From Firmicutes bacterium TM09-10 (GTDB lineage Bacteria > Bacillota > Clostridia > Lachnospirales > Lachnospiraceae): a stretch of 64,000 bases of DNA. Location: contig QUKC01000010.1 in assembly GCA_003481005.1 (NCBI GenBank), forward strand, positions 1 to 64,000, in the 5' to 3' direction. Position numbers and translations under genes: made by a program. This document shows positions 1 to 8,280 of this stretch, piece by piece (positions within the stretch are counted from its first letter, which is position 1; each line of letters opens with the position of its first letter). The notes under the pieces are model-generated. The model did no database searches. It was given only the letters and a program-made list of their open reading frames with translations, and was not told the origin of the DNA.

Positions 1-1
1 G

Positions 2-523
2 TATGAAATGAAACTGTTGCTCGAGGATTACGAATACAAAAAGGCACAGCTTGACGCCGTTATGGAGGAGATAGAAAAGCTGTGCAGGAAGATACCCGAA
101 AGCGAGCAGATGCTTGCCATCAAAGGGATAGGAGTAATCACGGTAGCCGGATTTCTGGCAGAAGTGGGTGATGTGAGGCGTTTCGAATCACCCAGACAGA
201 TACAAAAGCTGGCAGGACTCTCATTACGGGAGAACAGCTCTGGGAAGCACAAAGGACAGACGACCATAAGCAAAAGAGGTCGGAGTAAGCTGCGGGCAGT
301 ACTGTTCAATGCAGCAATTCCGCTGATAGCGAAGAACCCAGAGTTTAAGTCATTGCATGAGTATTACACGACAAGAGCGAACAATCCACTCAAGAAGAAA
401 CAATCCGTGATTGCCATCAGCTGTAAGCTGATAAGAGTCTTTTATGCCATCCTGGCAAATGGAGTGACCTACGATTCGCAGAAGCAGCTTTCAGATATTC
501 ACAGGCAGCCGCAGGTAGCATAA
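2..523 (+). CDS. IS110-family transposase, C-terminal part (cut by window edge)
   Basis: The reading frame is open at the window edge, so only the C-terminal part is present. It carries the Transposase_20 region of IS110-family recombinases: helix-hairpin-helix-like IKGIGVITVAGFLAEVGD, then AGLSLRENSSG, the basic ISKRGRSKLR and the late KSLHEYY segment. The DEDD catalytic domain would lie before position 1. IS110 transposases insert without generating long terminal repeats and use a bridge RNA. The gene is followed by about 300 bases without a convincing frame, as expected for a long IS 3' end. Whether the full element is intact cannot be judged from this window. Confidence 0.85.
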   Translation, partial: YEMKLLLEDYEYKKAQLDAVMEEIEKLCRKIPESEQMLAIKGIGVITVAGFLAEVGDVRRFESPRQIQKLAGLSLRENSSGKHKGQTTISKRGRSKLRAVLFNAAIPLIAKNPEFKSLHEYYTTRANNPLKKKQSVIAISCKLIRVFYAILANGVTYDSQKQLSDIHRQPQVA

Positions 524-940
524 GAAGAACAACTGTGAGATTCAGGAGACGTCCGCCGTAAGGCGCTGAAAGGAACAGAAGAATTTCATAAACATAGAGA
601 GCCAAGTCAGATTTATTTCCATCAGAGCAGAGACTCAGCGAAGGAGCATCATGATGCCCTTTTATGGATAAGCAGAACGAAGGAATTAAGGACCCAGAAG
701 TAAAGGAGATCCTGTATGACATGGGAGGTTAGGCTGCCGTAAGGAGTTGGGGAAAGAAAGGCCGATCATAGCAGAATAAGACGACGTCTTGTTTTGTGTA
801 CCCTAAACATCCGAATATCCATGATTTATGGCCAAGGGGAATGACATAGACTTAGAAGCAATCTCTATGAAAAAATGAAAATGTGAGAAAAAGCGAGTTA
901 ACAAGAGAAAAACAAAGATTATTATGGGAGGTAAAACATT
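524..940 (+). other. Non-coding stretch: IS 3' end and promoter region of the SDH operon
   Basis: There is no supported gene here. The first 250-300 bases follow the IS110-type transposase and are probably the right end of that insertion sequence; the IS boundary is not identifiable by eye. The last 60 bases are A-rich and end with GGGAGG nine bases before the ATG at 941, a strong ribosome binding site. Confidence 0.5.
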
Positions 941-2041
941 ATGAGCTACACTACTCGAAAAGATTTATTTGAAAAAATCGAAACTCATCGCAGTCGTCCA
1001 TTAATTGCATATGTAACATCTATACGACCAAATTTCAGCGGCCAAATGGCTGGTGACTCTGTGGACTATATTATAAAACAAATACAGAGTATACCAACTA
1101 CACAACGTGAGATTGACTTTTTAATTATTAGCAATGGTGGTGATCCAATTACAGCATTAAGAATCATAAGTCTTCTTAGAGAACGCTTTGACAAAATTTC
1201 TGTATTATTACCATATGTCGCATATAGTGCAGCAACCATACTATCACTTGGTGCTGACGAAATAATTATGCACCCATACTCAAATCTCGGTCCAGTCGAT
1301 CCACAACTTACCGTTTCCAGACAATCTGATAACGGGCAAGCCTCTCAATTACAATTTAGTTCTGAAGATATTCGTAATTATATTGATTTCGTAAAAAGTG
1401 ACGTTGGAATCACCGATCAAGAACATTTGATTTCTGCTTTTAACGCTCTCGCAAAAGAAGTTGGCCCACTTCCTATTGGTTCATCAAAACGAAGTCAACA
1501 GCTATCATTATCTTCAAGTATTAAAATGCTCGAAACACATATGGAGGACAAAAGCAAAGCTGCAGAAATTGCTAAAGCATTAAACTCATCCTATTATCAT
1601 CATGGATATGCCGTTGGACGTTCAGAAGCGAAAAGCATTGGACTAAATATAGTATTTCCGGATCCTGAACTGGAAACATTAATGTGGAACGTTTGGTGCG
1701 ATTACTCTAACGAAATGAAGTGCGGTTCAGAGTTTAACATTGTAACTGCAATCATGACCAATCCAACCGTTATTACCTGGCTAAATTCTGCCACTACAAT
1801 AAACTTACCAGTTAATACACCGCCTCCAATTGCACAAAATATCATAGGTAACATTGCTCAACAATCCGCTACTATCACACCACAACCACCAATTCAAATT
1901 AAAGAATTAGTGGCAACAATAGAAAGTCCACGAAGTGCCATGGCAATTCACACAACATTTAGCATAACATATTGGAGAGACGCAAATATGGCATTGTCTT
2001 TCAATGCAACCCAGTACTCCGAAGGTTGGAAAATAGTTTAG
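941..2041 (+). CDS. SDH-family Clp-fold serine proteinase (SDH_protease, PF01972-like)
   Basis: This 366-residue protein has the ClpP/crotonase-like fold signature of serine dehydrogenase proteinases. Visible elements are ISNGGDPITALRI (about residues 63-75, oxyanion-type GG), then YVAYSAATILSLGADEIIMHP (about 91-111), where the serine in the SAAT stretch is the expected nucleophile, and NLGPVDPQL (about 115-123), the typical following motif. The C-terminal 100 residues are proline- and threonine-rich and unlike the protease core. No signal peptide is seen. A strong GGGAGG site precedes the ATG, and a 64-codon gene follows after 13 bases, so the two form an operon. The gene lies in the cargo of the leftmost integrated element. 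The substrate is unknown; a role in defence or stress is inference from location only. Confidence 0.75.
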   Translation: MSYTTRKDLFEKIETHRSRPLIAYVTSIRPNFSGQMAGDSVDYIIKQIQSIPTTQREIDFLIISNGGDPITALRIISLLRERFDKISVLLPYVAYSAATILSLGADEIIMHPYSNLGPVDPQLTVSRQSDNGQASQLQFSSEDIRNYIDFVKSDVGITDQEHLISAFNALAKEVGPLPIGSSKRSQQLSLSSSIKMLETHMEDKSKAAEIAKALNSSYYHHGYAVGRSEAKSIGLNIVFPDPELETLMWNVWCDYSNEMKCGSEFNIVTAIMTNPTVITWLNSATTINLPVNTPPPIAQNIIGNIAQQSATITPQPPIQIKELVATIESPRSAMAIHTTFSITYWRDANMALSFNATQYSEGWKIV

Positions 2042-2054
2042 AAAGGAGCTCCGC

Positions 2055-2249
2055 ATGAATAATCTTGGAATTAATATTTCTCACAACGGTCCATATACTA
2101 ATGTTTCAACTGCACCCCTTTGTTTTAGCCAAACTGTTAGAAATATTGCTGTCCCTATGATATTATCATCAGAACAGAGAATTATAACAGCAAACGAAAT
2201 GTCACCAACAAAAATTCCAAATACTGACCGCATTGAAACAGGTAAATAA
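2055..2249 (+). CDS. Small protein of unknown function downstream of the SDH protease
   Basis: This 64-residue frame starts 13 bases after the protease stop and is preceded by AAAGGAG at good spacing, which is the main reason to accept it. The protein has no hydrophobic segment or metal-binding motif and is rich in asparagine, serine, threonine and isoleucine. It resembles nothing I recognise. Its position suggests a partner, substrate or inhibitor of the upstream protease, which is inference. It ends just before the arm-type repeats that mark the right end of this element. Confidence 0.5.
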   Translation: MNNLGINISHNGPYTNVSTAPLCFSQTVRNIAVPMILSSEQRIITANEMSPTKIPNTDRIETGK

Positions 2250-2271
2250 TTCTTATATCTAAATATTATTT

Positions 2272-2291
2272 TGTACTCAATCTGTACTCAA
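2272..2291. repeat. Integrase arm-type direct repeats, right end of element I
   Basis: TGTACTCAA occurs twice with an 11-bp period (2272-2280 and 2283-2291). The same layout, with a different motif, occurs immediately after the integrase gene of the ICE at 37280-37296. Arm sites are bound by the N-terminal domain of Tn916-type integrases. The matching integrase is not in the window. Confidence 0.6.
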
Positions 2292-2303
2292 ACCACATAG
2301 CAA

Positions 2304-2342
2304 GAGCCCGGAAACCCGCATAAACACTGGATTTCCGAGCTC
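2304..2342. terminator. Hairpin between arm repeats and att core of element I
   Basis: GAGCCCGGAAA pairs imperfectly with TTTCCGAGCTC around the loop AAACCCGCATAAACACTGG, followed by a T-rich run. Almost the same loop (AAACCCGCATAAATACTGG) sits at 18438-18456, at the right end of the mobilizable element, so the hairpin is part of the conserved end structure. Confidence 0.55.
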
Positions 2343-2352
2343 CATTTTTTTA

Positions 2353-2358
2353 TTCAAA
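2353..2358. other. Predicted attachment core between elements I and II
   Basis: TTCAAA lies inside TATTCAAACTC (2351-2361), an 11-bp match to the 3' end of guaA at 37356-37366. On the minus strand it would read as the last codons and stop of a guaA end (VEFE stop against IEFE stop). Arm repeats lie 64 bp to the left and 112 bp to the right, as at the other junctions. Confidence 0.6.
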
Positions 2359-2464
2359 CTCCACTTTTATATTTGTACAGTTGCTATTAAAGTGCATTAT
2401 CAATACGTTTTTTATTCATTTTATAATGATTTGTACGCACAATCCGCTTCGTTCATAATATTTT

Positions 2465-2482
2465 TGTAGCCAAAATGTAGCC
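2465..2482. repeat. Integrase arm-type direct repeats, left end of element II
   Basis: TGTAGCC occurs at 2465-2471 and 2476-2482, an 11-bp period, 112 bp from the TTCAAA core. The ICE left arms lie 114 bp from their core. The motif differs from those of the other elements, implying a different integrase. Confidence 0.55.
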
Positions 2483-2745
2483 ACGATTTTTTATTCACCT
2501 CACAAAAATTTATTCATCGCCATCAGATTATTATGATTCATTGTGAATTCTATCTGGTGTCTTACAAGTTCTCTTTCGGATACTGAGATAACATTCGTAC
2601 AACTGCAAAACCTTATAAATCAAAGGACTGATTAACACCTTTTACAAACACGTAACAAAGCTATTACATCTCATCACTATCTGTTACTTCTCATTTAAAT
2701 TTGATTCTGCAGTTAAGAAGCTTATTTCTGTCAAACAGCATTCTT

Positions 2746-3357
2746 TTATCTAGTCTTGGTCAAGTCGTAACCCGACGCATCATTTTCACTCTTATCATAA
2801 GCATTATTGATATATTTGAATGGGTTTGCTAAAAAAGTTTCCTCATCAACATATGCAATATAAGATCCTGTTAATGAATTTACTGTTTTACATACAGCAC
2901 AACTATATTTTTTTGGATTTTGATTAAAACGATTGTTATTTATAATATCATATACTTTCGATTCCTCATATGTAGTCGATGAACAACCATCTGCATTCCT
3001 ATGTGTCGTTTTAAACCAATCATATCCTCCATTGTATTTCATAATAACTCCCACAACACCATTATTATGAGATGTTCTTCCTTTTCTGGTTTCATCTTTT
3101 AAACAATACTCTATTTCCCAATCTATCCATTTACTTTCTTTCATGTGTGGGGAAATAATAACAATTGTAATAGATGTATCATACATCATATCTCTCAAAT
3201 TTTTCTTAATATTATCCGTTGTTGTATCAGTCAAATCAGGCGAATCACTTGTTTCTCCTTTATAATAAGATGCATCCTCCCCAAGTGCGTCAATAATATC
3301 ATCTCTAAGCTGCTGAGCTTCGCTCCATTTGTATGAAATAAAAGTTTTATGTGCCAT
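2746..3357 (-). CDS. thsB: TIR-domain protein, ThsB-like (Thoeris)
   Basis: This 203-residue protein is a DUF1863/ThsB-type TIR domain. The start begins HKTFISYKW, strand A of the fold; TSITIVIISPHMKESKWIDWEIEYCL (about residues 77-102) contains the conserved serine/tryptophan stretch and the glutamate expected at the TIR active site. In type I Thoeris, ThsB senses infection and converts NAD+ into a cyclic ADP-ribose signal that activates ThsA. The start at 3357 has AAAGGAG upstream; the frame extends 29 codons further but without support. It lies 19 bases behind thsA in the same orientation, so they are co-transcribed. A second, diverged thsB lies on the other side of thsA. The C-terminal 70 residues (CAVCK near 150) are specific to this copy. 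Confidence 0.85.
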   Translation of the reverse strand: MAHKTFISYKWSEAQQLRDDIIDALGEDASYYKGETSDSPDLTDTTTDNIKKNLRDMMYDTSITIVIISPHMKESKWIDWEIEYCLKDETRKGRTSHNNGVVGVIMKYNGGYDWFKTTHRNADGCSSTTYEESKVYDIINNNRFNQNPKKYSCAVCKTVNSLTGSYIAYVDEETFLANPFKYINNAYDKSENDASGYDLTKTR

Positions 3358-3376
3358 AATATCTCCTTTTTCTATG

Positions 3377-4828
3377 TTACACTGGACTATGTTTTCCATT
3401 TTTAAACAATCTAATAAACGAAATAATATTATTAACCAAATCATGGTTACTACATTTCAAATTCAATTTAGCAAATGCATCTTTTAATGGATCATCGATA
3501 TGCGTATAGTAAGCAGATAGATCCTTATTGATTTCATTCCAAATTTCCTGTGCAATGTATCCTGTGCAACCTACCGGAACTATCAAATTATGCATATCTA
3601 CGGCAATTTCATATTCTGATCTCATACCATTTGCCAATACCACTTTACCATCTACTAACTTATTTCCAAACAAGAAAACAGATACTCCTGCACGTGAAAT
3701 CATGTCTTCTCTATATTTTTTCCACAAATTTTGCCGAGTGCTATCGTCAATAATTCCTTGAGGAAATGGACGTAACAAAAGTCTATCTTCATTTACACGC
3801 TTTTTATTCATATATATTTCTTGCAAGGCTCCGGTTATCACAGCACTCCCTACACCCAAACCAAAGCCAGAAATAATATTAAAATCTTGTGCTATTAACT
3901 GTTGGCTCAATATATTAATTAATTCTAATGCATCCTTTTCCGTATAGTCTCCATATTCCTTTGCACTTCCAGAAATAAAAATATTATTCTGATTCAATCT
4001 CTTGCTAATTTCATTTAATATATCCGTAATCTCACTGTATTCGTCTATTAGTAAAGCACGAATATTATAACGTTTAAGATCCTCAACAAAAAACTCATGC
4101 TTGCGCTTCGCATATTCATATTCCGCTCGATCCTCATAATCATTTGTATTCACTTTGCGCATAATTGCATAATGTTGTCTGTTGTTTTGGTTTCCATAAT
4201 CAATCCTGACTCTACTCAATATATAATCTATATTAGGATCAGAAAAGCTAAAACCAACAAACAAAAAAGTTTTCGATATCAGATCTCCACTCAGCGCAGT
4301 GATAAATTGGGCATGATCTCTATAATATTTTTCATAATCATCTTTTATCAAGATTGCTTCATCTGGATTACTCCTATCACCATGCATTTTATACACAATC
4401 GCATCTCTGTGTGGCTTGGTAAGGGACAGTTGTTTATTATTATACTTTACATCCACAACTCTTTTTTCTTCAATCAAAGCATCTTCAATCAATGAATCAT
4501 AATTTGTTGTCCAATATGTCGAAATAGGTAGGCGAGCAATGATTCGATGATTTTCATCCACATCTTTCTCTTTAGTGAATTCATCAAAAATCACATCATT
4601 TATAATGCTTCTGTTTCCGTTTTTGTTATAGCAATACTGTGCTAAAGAAACCAAATCATATTCCTTATCAATATCAAGGTCTAAATCTTCTGCTACATTT
4701 CTGAGCAAATTTTTCCAATCTACATATCCTGCACTTTTAGAAAAGCCAGCTCCAATAAACATAGCTGCACTGTTATCTTTAATTTCTTTTACATATTTAT
4801 CAATAAATGACAAAATATCTCTATTCAA
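3377..4828 (-). CDS. thsA: ThsA: SIR2-SLOG NADase effector (Thoeris)
   Basis: This 483-residue protein has an N-terminal SIR2 domain: NAD-binding GAGFSKS (about 26-32), TTNYD with the catalytic asparagine at about 109, and KMHGD with the catalytic histidine at about 149, then FVGFSFSDPN. A C-terminal SLOG domain starts near 284 with FISGSA and GFGLGVGSAV, the site that binds the cyclic ADP-ribose signal in Thoeris. Length and residue spacing match the Bacillus cereus ThsA layout (476 residues, N112/H152). Activation leads to NAD+ depletion and abortive infection. I chose the TTG at 4828 because AGGAGG lies seven bases upstream; the longer ATG frame from 4882 has no such site. It is flanked by two thsB genes. 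Confidence 0.9.
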   Translation of the reverse strand: MNRDILSFIDKYVKEIKDNSAAMFIGAGFSKSAGYVDWKNLLRNVAEDLDLDIDKEYDLVSLAQYCYNKNGNRSIINDVIFDEFTKEKDVDENHRIIARLPISTYWTTNYDSLIEDALIEEKRVVDVKYNNKQLSLTKPHRDAIVYKMHGDRSNPDEAILIKDDYEKYYRDHAQFITALSGDLISKTFLFVGFSFSDPNIDYILSRVRIDYGNQNNRQHYAIMRKVNTNDYEDRAEYEYAKRKHEFFVEDLKRYNIRALLIDEYSEITDILNEISKRLNQNNIFISGSAKEYGDYTEKDALELINILSQQLIAQDFNIISGFGLGVGSAVITGALQEIYMNKKRVNEDRLLLRPFPQGIIDDSTRQNLWKKYREDMISRAGVSVFLFGNKLVDGKVVLANGMRSEYEIAVDMHNLIVPVGCTGYIAQEIWNEINKDLSAYYTHIDDPLKDAFAKLNLKCSNHDLVNNIISFIRLFKNGKHSPV

Positions 4829-4959
4829 ATTCGGGCCTCCTTTTATGCCTACTTCAAAGGAAGACTTTTCTTCCTTAATCACATGTTCTATTTTACATTA
4901 TAGTTGGTCACTTTTTATCATTCTATCTTCAATAAATAAAACTTTATGTCATAGTAATC

Positions 4960-5535
4960 TTAAACTGATTTAACTATTTTATAGGAAGGTGTACTATCTT
5001 TGTGGTCAAATGCAATGTTCATATCGACCTGAGGATAACTTAAAAAGTCATCCCACGTAACTACATAAGCATAACCATTTTCAATATTACTCTTCAATAT
5101 AGGGAAAAGATTATTTTTATTATAATAATCATACGATCCACTTTTATCAGGTAAGATAACAACAAGCAATGCATTCCTATGACTTGTTCGATTATTTCGT
5201 GTCGTCTCTCTCACCGAAAAACTGATTTCCCATGGAATCCACTGCGAACGCTGCCACTTTCCAGTTTCTTTCATATTGGGAGATATCAAAACAATTGTAA
5301 GTGTACTGTCATAAATTTTATTCTTTAAATGATTCCAAATGGCATCCTCACTCCACGAAGAAATATCTTCATCACTATTTTCACCTTTATAAATATCATC
5401 ATCACACAACACTTTATTTTTTATGTAATCAACATAATCACATGGCCAAGTTGGTTGTGTAACGTTAGGCATCATCTTCACATCATTGTCTTTATATTTA
5501 TAAGATACAAATATTTTTTTCCCCAATTCATTCAC
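4960..5535 (-). CDS. thsB: Second TIR-domain protein, ThsB-like (Thoeris)
   Basis: This 191-residue DUF1863/ThsB-type TIR protein starts KKIFVSYKYKD; STLTIVLISPNMKE and SQWIPWEISFSVR (about residues 75-107) hold the strand and the tryptophan-glutamate motif shared with the other copy. The two ThsB copies share the core but differ strongly outside it, which fits known Thoeris loci where several ThsB proteins recognise different phage triggers and feed one ThsA. It is separated from thsA by 131 AT-rich bases and from the upstream gene by 337 bases, so it probably has its own promoter. No product chemistry can be read from the sequence. Confidence 0.85.
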   Translation of the reverse strand: MNELGKKIFVSYKYKDNDVKMMPNVTQPTWPCDYVDYIKNKVLCDDDIYKGENSDEDISSWSEDAIWNHLKNKIYDSTLTIVLISPNMKETGKWQRSQWIPWEISFSVRETTRNNRTSHRNALLVVILPDKSGSYDYYNKNNLFPILKSNIENGYAYVVTWDDFLSYPQVDMNIAFDHKDSTPSYKIVKSV

Positions 5536-5872
5536 CTATCTTTCCTTATTCCGATCACCAAAAGGTTTAATGTAGTTTCCTGTAGAATCTTAACTCCGCA
5601 CACAATTCACTCAATAAATCGACCTTCTATTAACATTTTTTAATTTCAGAACTTGTTTTGGTATAAATCCACACACTTGTGCATTTTTTATGTCACTTTA
5701 TTTTCTAGACATATTCTATGATAGACTCTTTAGCTAATACATATCTTAACACTTTGACTTATGTATATTCAATATCTGTCTTTACTATCTCATACATTTT
5801 CTTCTTTGATACAATAAAGACATTCAGAGAATATTGGTACTATATCTTATCAAATCCCATTCTCAAAATTAT
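5536..5872. other. AT-rich intergenic region upstream of the second thsB
   Basis: No gene is supported. It is very AT-rich; short open frames on the plus strand lack ribosome binding sites and are antisense to or shadow the neighbouring genes. It probably contains the promoter of the minus-strand thsB and the end of the preceding operon. Confidence 0.5.
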
Positions 5873-6451
5873 TTACTTATGTTCTGCAGAAATATTAAAT
5901 TGAATATTCGACCAAAACCATTCATAAAAAGAATTTGTAAGATTATAGTGTTCCCTACACACTTCATAAAAATTGATTACATCTTTATCTTTAATATAAG
6001 CTTTTCCCTTATTTTCAAAATACGGACTTTTTTGTAGCTCTTTCACATCAACTAATAGCTCTATCTTTTGGCCTGTAAAAACAATCTTTGCAAACGGAAT
6101 TCCTTCATGCACAAAAACATTGCGGCAACTTTCGACAAACATTGCCAATGCGTTATCTCTGAAGTTGTATTTTATTTTACAAGCATATTCTTTTTTAAAT
6201 TCTTCCGTTATATTTAAGTTGTTTATTTGCGCCTGCACCAAAGACTTTAATGCGTACATAGAAGATAGATAATTCATCACAAATCTTAAACCATCACAAT
6301 AAAATTTTTTTATAAGCTGATCACTTGATACAATCGTGAATCTAATTTCATCTTTATTTATGGTATTATAGAAATGTTCTAAATCTCGAAAACTATCTCT
6401 AAAAACTATGCGTGAATTTGCAATTCTTTGCATTATTTCATGACTATCCAT
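5873..6451 (-). CDS. Unknown 192-residue helical protein with a HEPN-like RX4H motif
   Basis: I do not recognise the family. The protein appears all-helical and has ESCRNVFVHEGIP around residues 104-116, where R and H are spaced as in the RX4-6H active site of HEPN ribonucleases, within a helix preceded by AMFVES as is common for HEPN domains. The rest (FYCDGLRFVMNYLSSMYALKSLVQ) fits helical packing. It starts 50 bases after the McrC-like gene, in the same orientation with a GAGGG site, so it is likely the last gene of that operon. If the HEPN reading is right, it could be an RNase toxin or sensor attached to the McrBC-like system. The motif alone is weak evidence. Confidence 0.5.
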   Translation of the reverse strand: MDSHEIMQRIANSRIVFRDSFRDLEHFYNTINKDEIRFTIVSSDQLIKKFYCDGLRFVMNYLSSMYALKSLVQAQINNLNITEEFKKEYACKIKYNFRDNALAMFVESCRNVFVHEGIPFAKIVFTGQKIELLVDVKELQKSPYFENKGKAYIKDKDVINFYEVCREHYNLTNSFYEWFWSNIQFNISAEHK

Positions 6452-6501
6452 ATTTATCTTCCCTCAGTATATAAAATCAAAACTTTTACCTATCTTTATT
6501 A

Positions 6502-8280
6502 TTAAATGAGTTCACCGCCTAAAGCCATATTAATTTCTTCCTGCAATTCCGTAATGATATTACTATGGTCTTCCCCTGGTATAAGTTGAACAAATTTAAT
6601 ACCTTCATTTTTCTTATTTATAACGTCTTCAGATGAGTGAGAAGGATTTAACACCCACACTCTATCCACTGGATTTACTTTCCTCACGACAAATTCTGGA
6701 TCCAATCCTCTACAATATTTTGACTTATAATCATTTTTATAAGCTCTAATTTGTTCTTTACATTTAGAATCATTGTAAGCCCACAATTTTTGAATATTTC
6801 TGTATTTTACTTCAAAAATTAGTGAACACCAATAAATATCATCTTTATATAAATCAAATTTTATATCTGGTCTTGTATGCTTAGTAGCCGCAAACACTGG
6901 TGCATTTTCTTTATTTGTACTGCTTATTGCTCCTGGTATTGTTGAGTCATAATATACTTTTATTTTTATATTTTCTTTATGAAACTCTACCTTTGTACCA
7001 GGTACCAAATCAGGGATAAGTATACTTTCATTTCTAAATTCGTCAAATATCCAACCTTGAGCTTCAAATCCAATTTCATCAGAAATTAAAAATCTACACA
7101 TTTTTATAAAACACCAAATTTCATACATCTTACTTGATAATTTCCACGAATAGGCATAATTCTCACTCCACCGGATACTCACATTATTCTGTTGCAACTC
7201 CTTGTACATTTTATAGAATGCATTATATCTTACATCAAAAATAAGCACATGCGGAACAACCAACGAATTAACAGGTTGTATTTGACTATACCACTCTTGA
7301 CTTTTAATCAATTCAGAAATACTTAATATTGTTCTTGCGGTTTCTAAATACTTATCTAGTTCTGCCAGTACCTTTTCCTTAGCACGAATTACCGCTTTAT
7401 TTGCATCTTCAAATTTTTTTAACTCAGATAATTCTTTATTAACATACTCACAGTACTTATATGTAGATTCTTCAAATATTCTTAGTTCATTTTCATAGTC
7501 TCCAATGATTTTTTTTAACCATCGATTTTCTGGCAAATCATAATTATAGATTCTTTTCGGAACCAGATATTCCTCCTCTCCTGTTCCTTTCATTAAATAG
7601 TCTTTAACAGTTACATTATCTATATATGTTGCTCTATACAAGGGTTCCAATCTATATTCTTTTTGAACCTTATATTTGGGTTTATCTTTTAAGTCAATTA
7701 ATGCAGCTAAAATATTATTAAAATGTTTTTTAATAACAAAAAATCTATAAAGTTCCTGACTGGGTACAACTTCATTTTTGTTATTACCTAATGATATATT
7801 TTTTCTAATTATATCCGTAGATAATCCTTGCATTTCAATTTCCAATTCTTGTTGCATAATTTCCCATTCAGCACCATTAATATTTTTAGGTAATACTGTA
7901 AACCATTGATAATATATTATTCCATTATGATATATTTTTAGCTCATACTTGCCAACACGCATAGCATAGTATTCTGACGAATATTCAAACAAGGGATACA
8001 CCATCTCATCTTTTTGAGGATTCAGATATAAATCTCCAGCATCATCTATTTCACATAATTCTGCCGGAAGCAAATCTATTCCATCAAAATATATACGATC
8101 TTCATCAGACATAGATGTAAATTCCAACGATACATTTTCATACTCTCTAAACAGAATAGTAGTTAATTCATTTGAATCATAGTCCTTTTCGGATTCTGCC
8201 GCATTTTTAACACTTATTTTAGAATTCCCAACAATAAAGCTGATGGAAATTCCTAAATCATAAAGTGTAACCATAATCAT
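6502..8280 (-). CDS. McrC-like nuclease subunit (DUF2357 plus PD-(D/E)XK)
   Basis: This 592-residue protein has a long N-terminal part, a DUF2357-like central region (NRWLKKIIGDYENELR near 255-270, then SLVVPHVLIFDVRY near 340 and YEIWCFIKMC near 385), and a C-terminal PD-(D/E)XK nuclease core with RPDIKFDLY (about 470) and LIFEVKYR (about 488), the D...ExK residues. This is the organisation of McrC partners of McrB-type AAA proteins in modification-dependent restriction. The start overlaps the end of the ATPase gene by 23 bases, indicating translational coupling; ATG at 8280 or 8274 are both possible. Target specificity is unknown. Confidence 0.7.
   Translation of the reverse strand: MIMVTLYDLGISISFIVGNSKISVKNAAESEKDYDSNELTTILFREYENVSLEFTSMSDEDRIYFDGIDLLPAELCEIDDAGDLYLNPQKDEMVYPLFEYSSEYYAMRVGKYELKIYHNGIIYYQWFTVLPKNINGAEWEIMQQELEIEMQGLSTDIIRKNISLGNNKNEVVPSQELYRFFVIKKHFNNILAALIDLKDKPKYKVQKEYRLEPLYRATYIDNVTVKDYLMKGTGEEEYLVPKRIYNYDLPENRWLKKIIGDYENELRIFEESTYKYCEYVNKELSELKKFEDANKAVIRAKEKVLAELDKYLETARTILSISELIKSQEWYSQIQPVNSLVVPHVLIFDVRYNAFYKMYKELQQNNVSIRWSENYAYSWKLSSKMYEIWCFIKMCRFLISDEIGFEAQGWIFDEFRNESILIPDLVPGTKVEFHKENIKIKVYYDSTIPGAISSTNKENAPVFAATKHTRPDIKFDLYKDDIYWCSLIFEVKYRNIQKLWAYNDSKCKEQIRAYKNDYKSKYCRGLDPEFVVRKVNPVDRVWVLNPSHSSEDVINKKNEGIKFVQLIPGEDHSNIITELQEEINMALGGELI

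Noticed and set aside
2304-2342. Hairpin considered as a tRNA fragment marking an att site
   Set aside because: No cloverleaf or TPsiC-like arm; the structure recurs as a simple hairpin at other element ends.
2272-2482. Short direct repeats considered as a degenerate CRISPR array
   Set aside because: Only two copies of each motif, 11-bp period, no spacers of usual size and no cas genes; they fit integrase arm sites.
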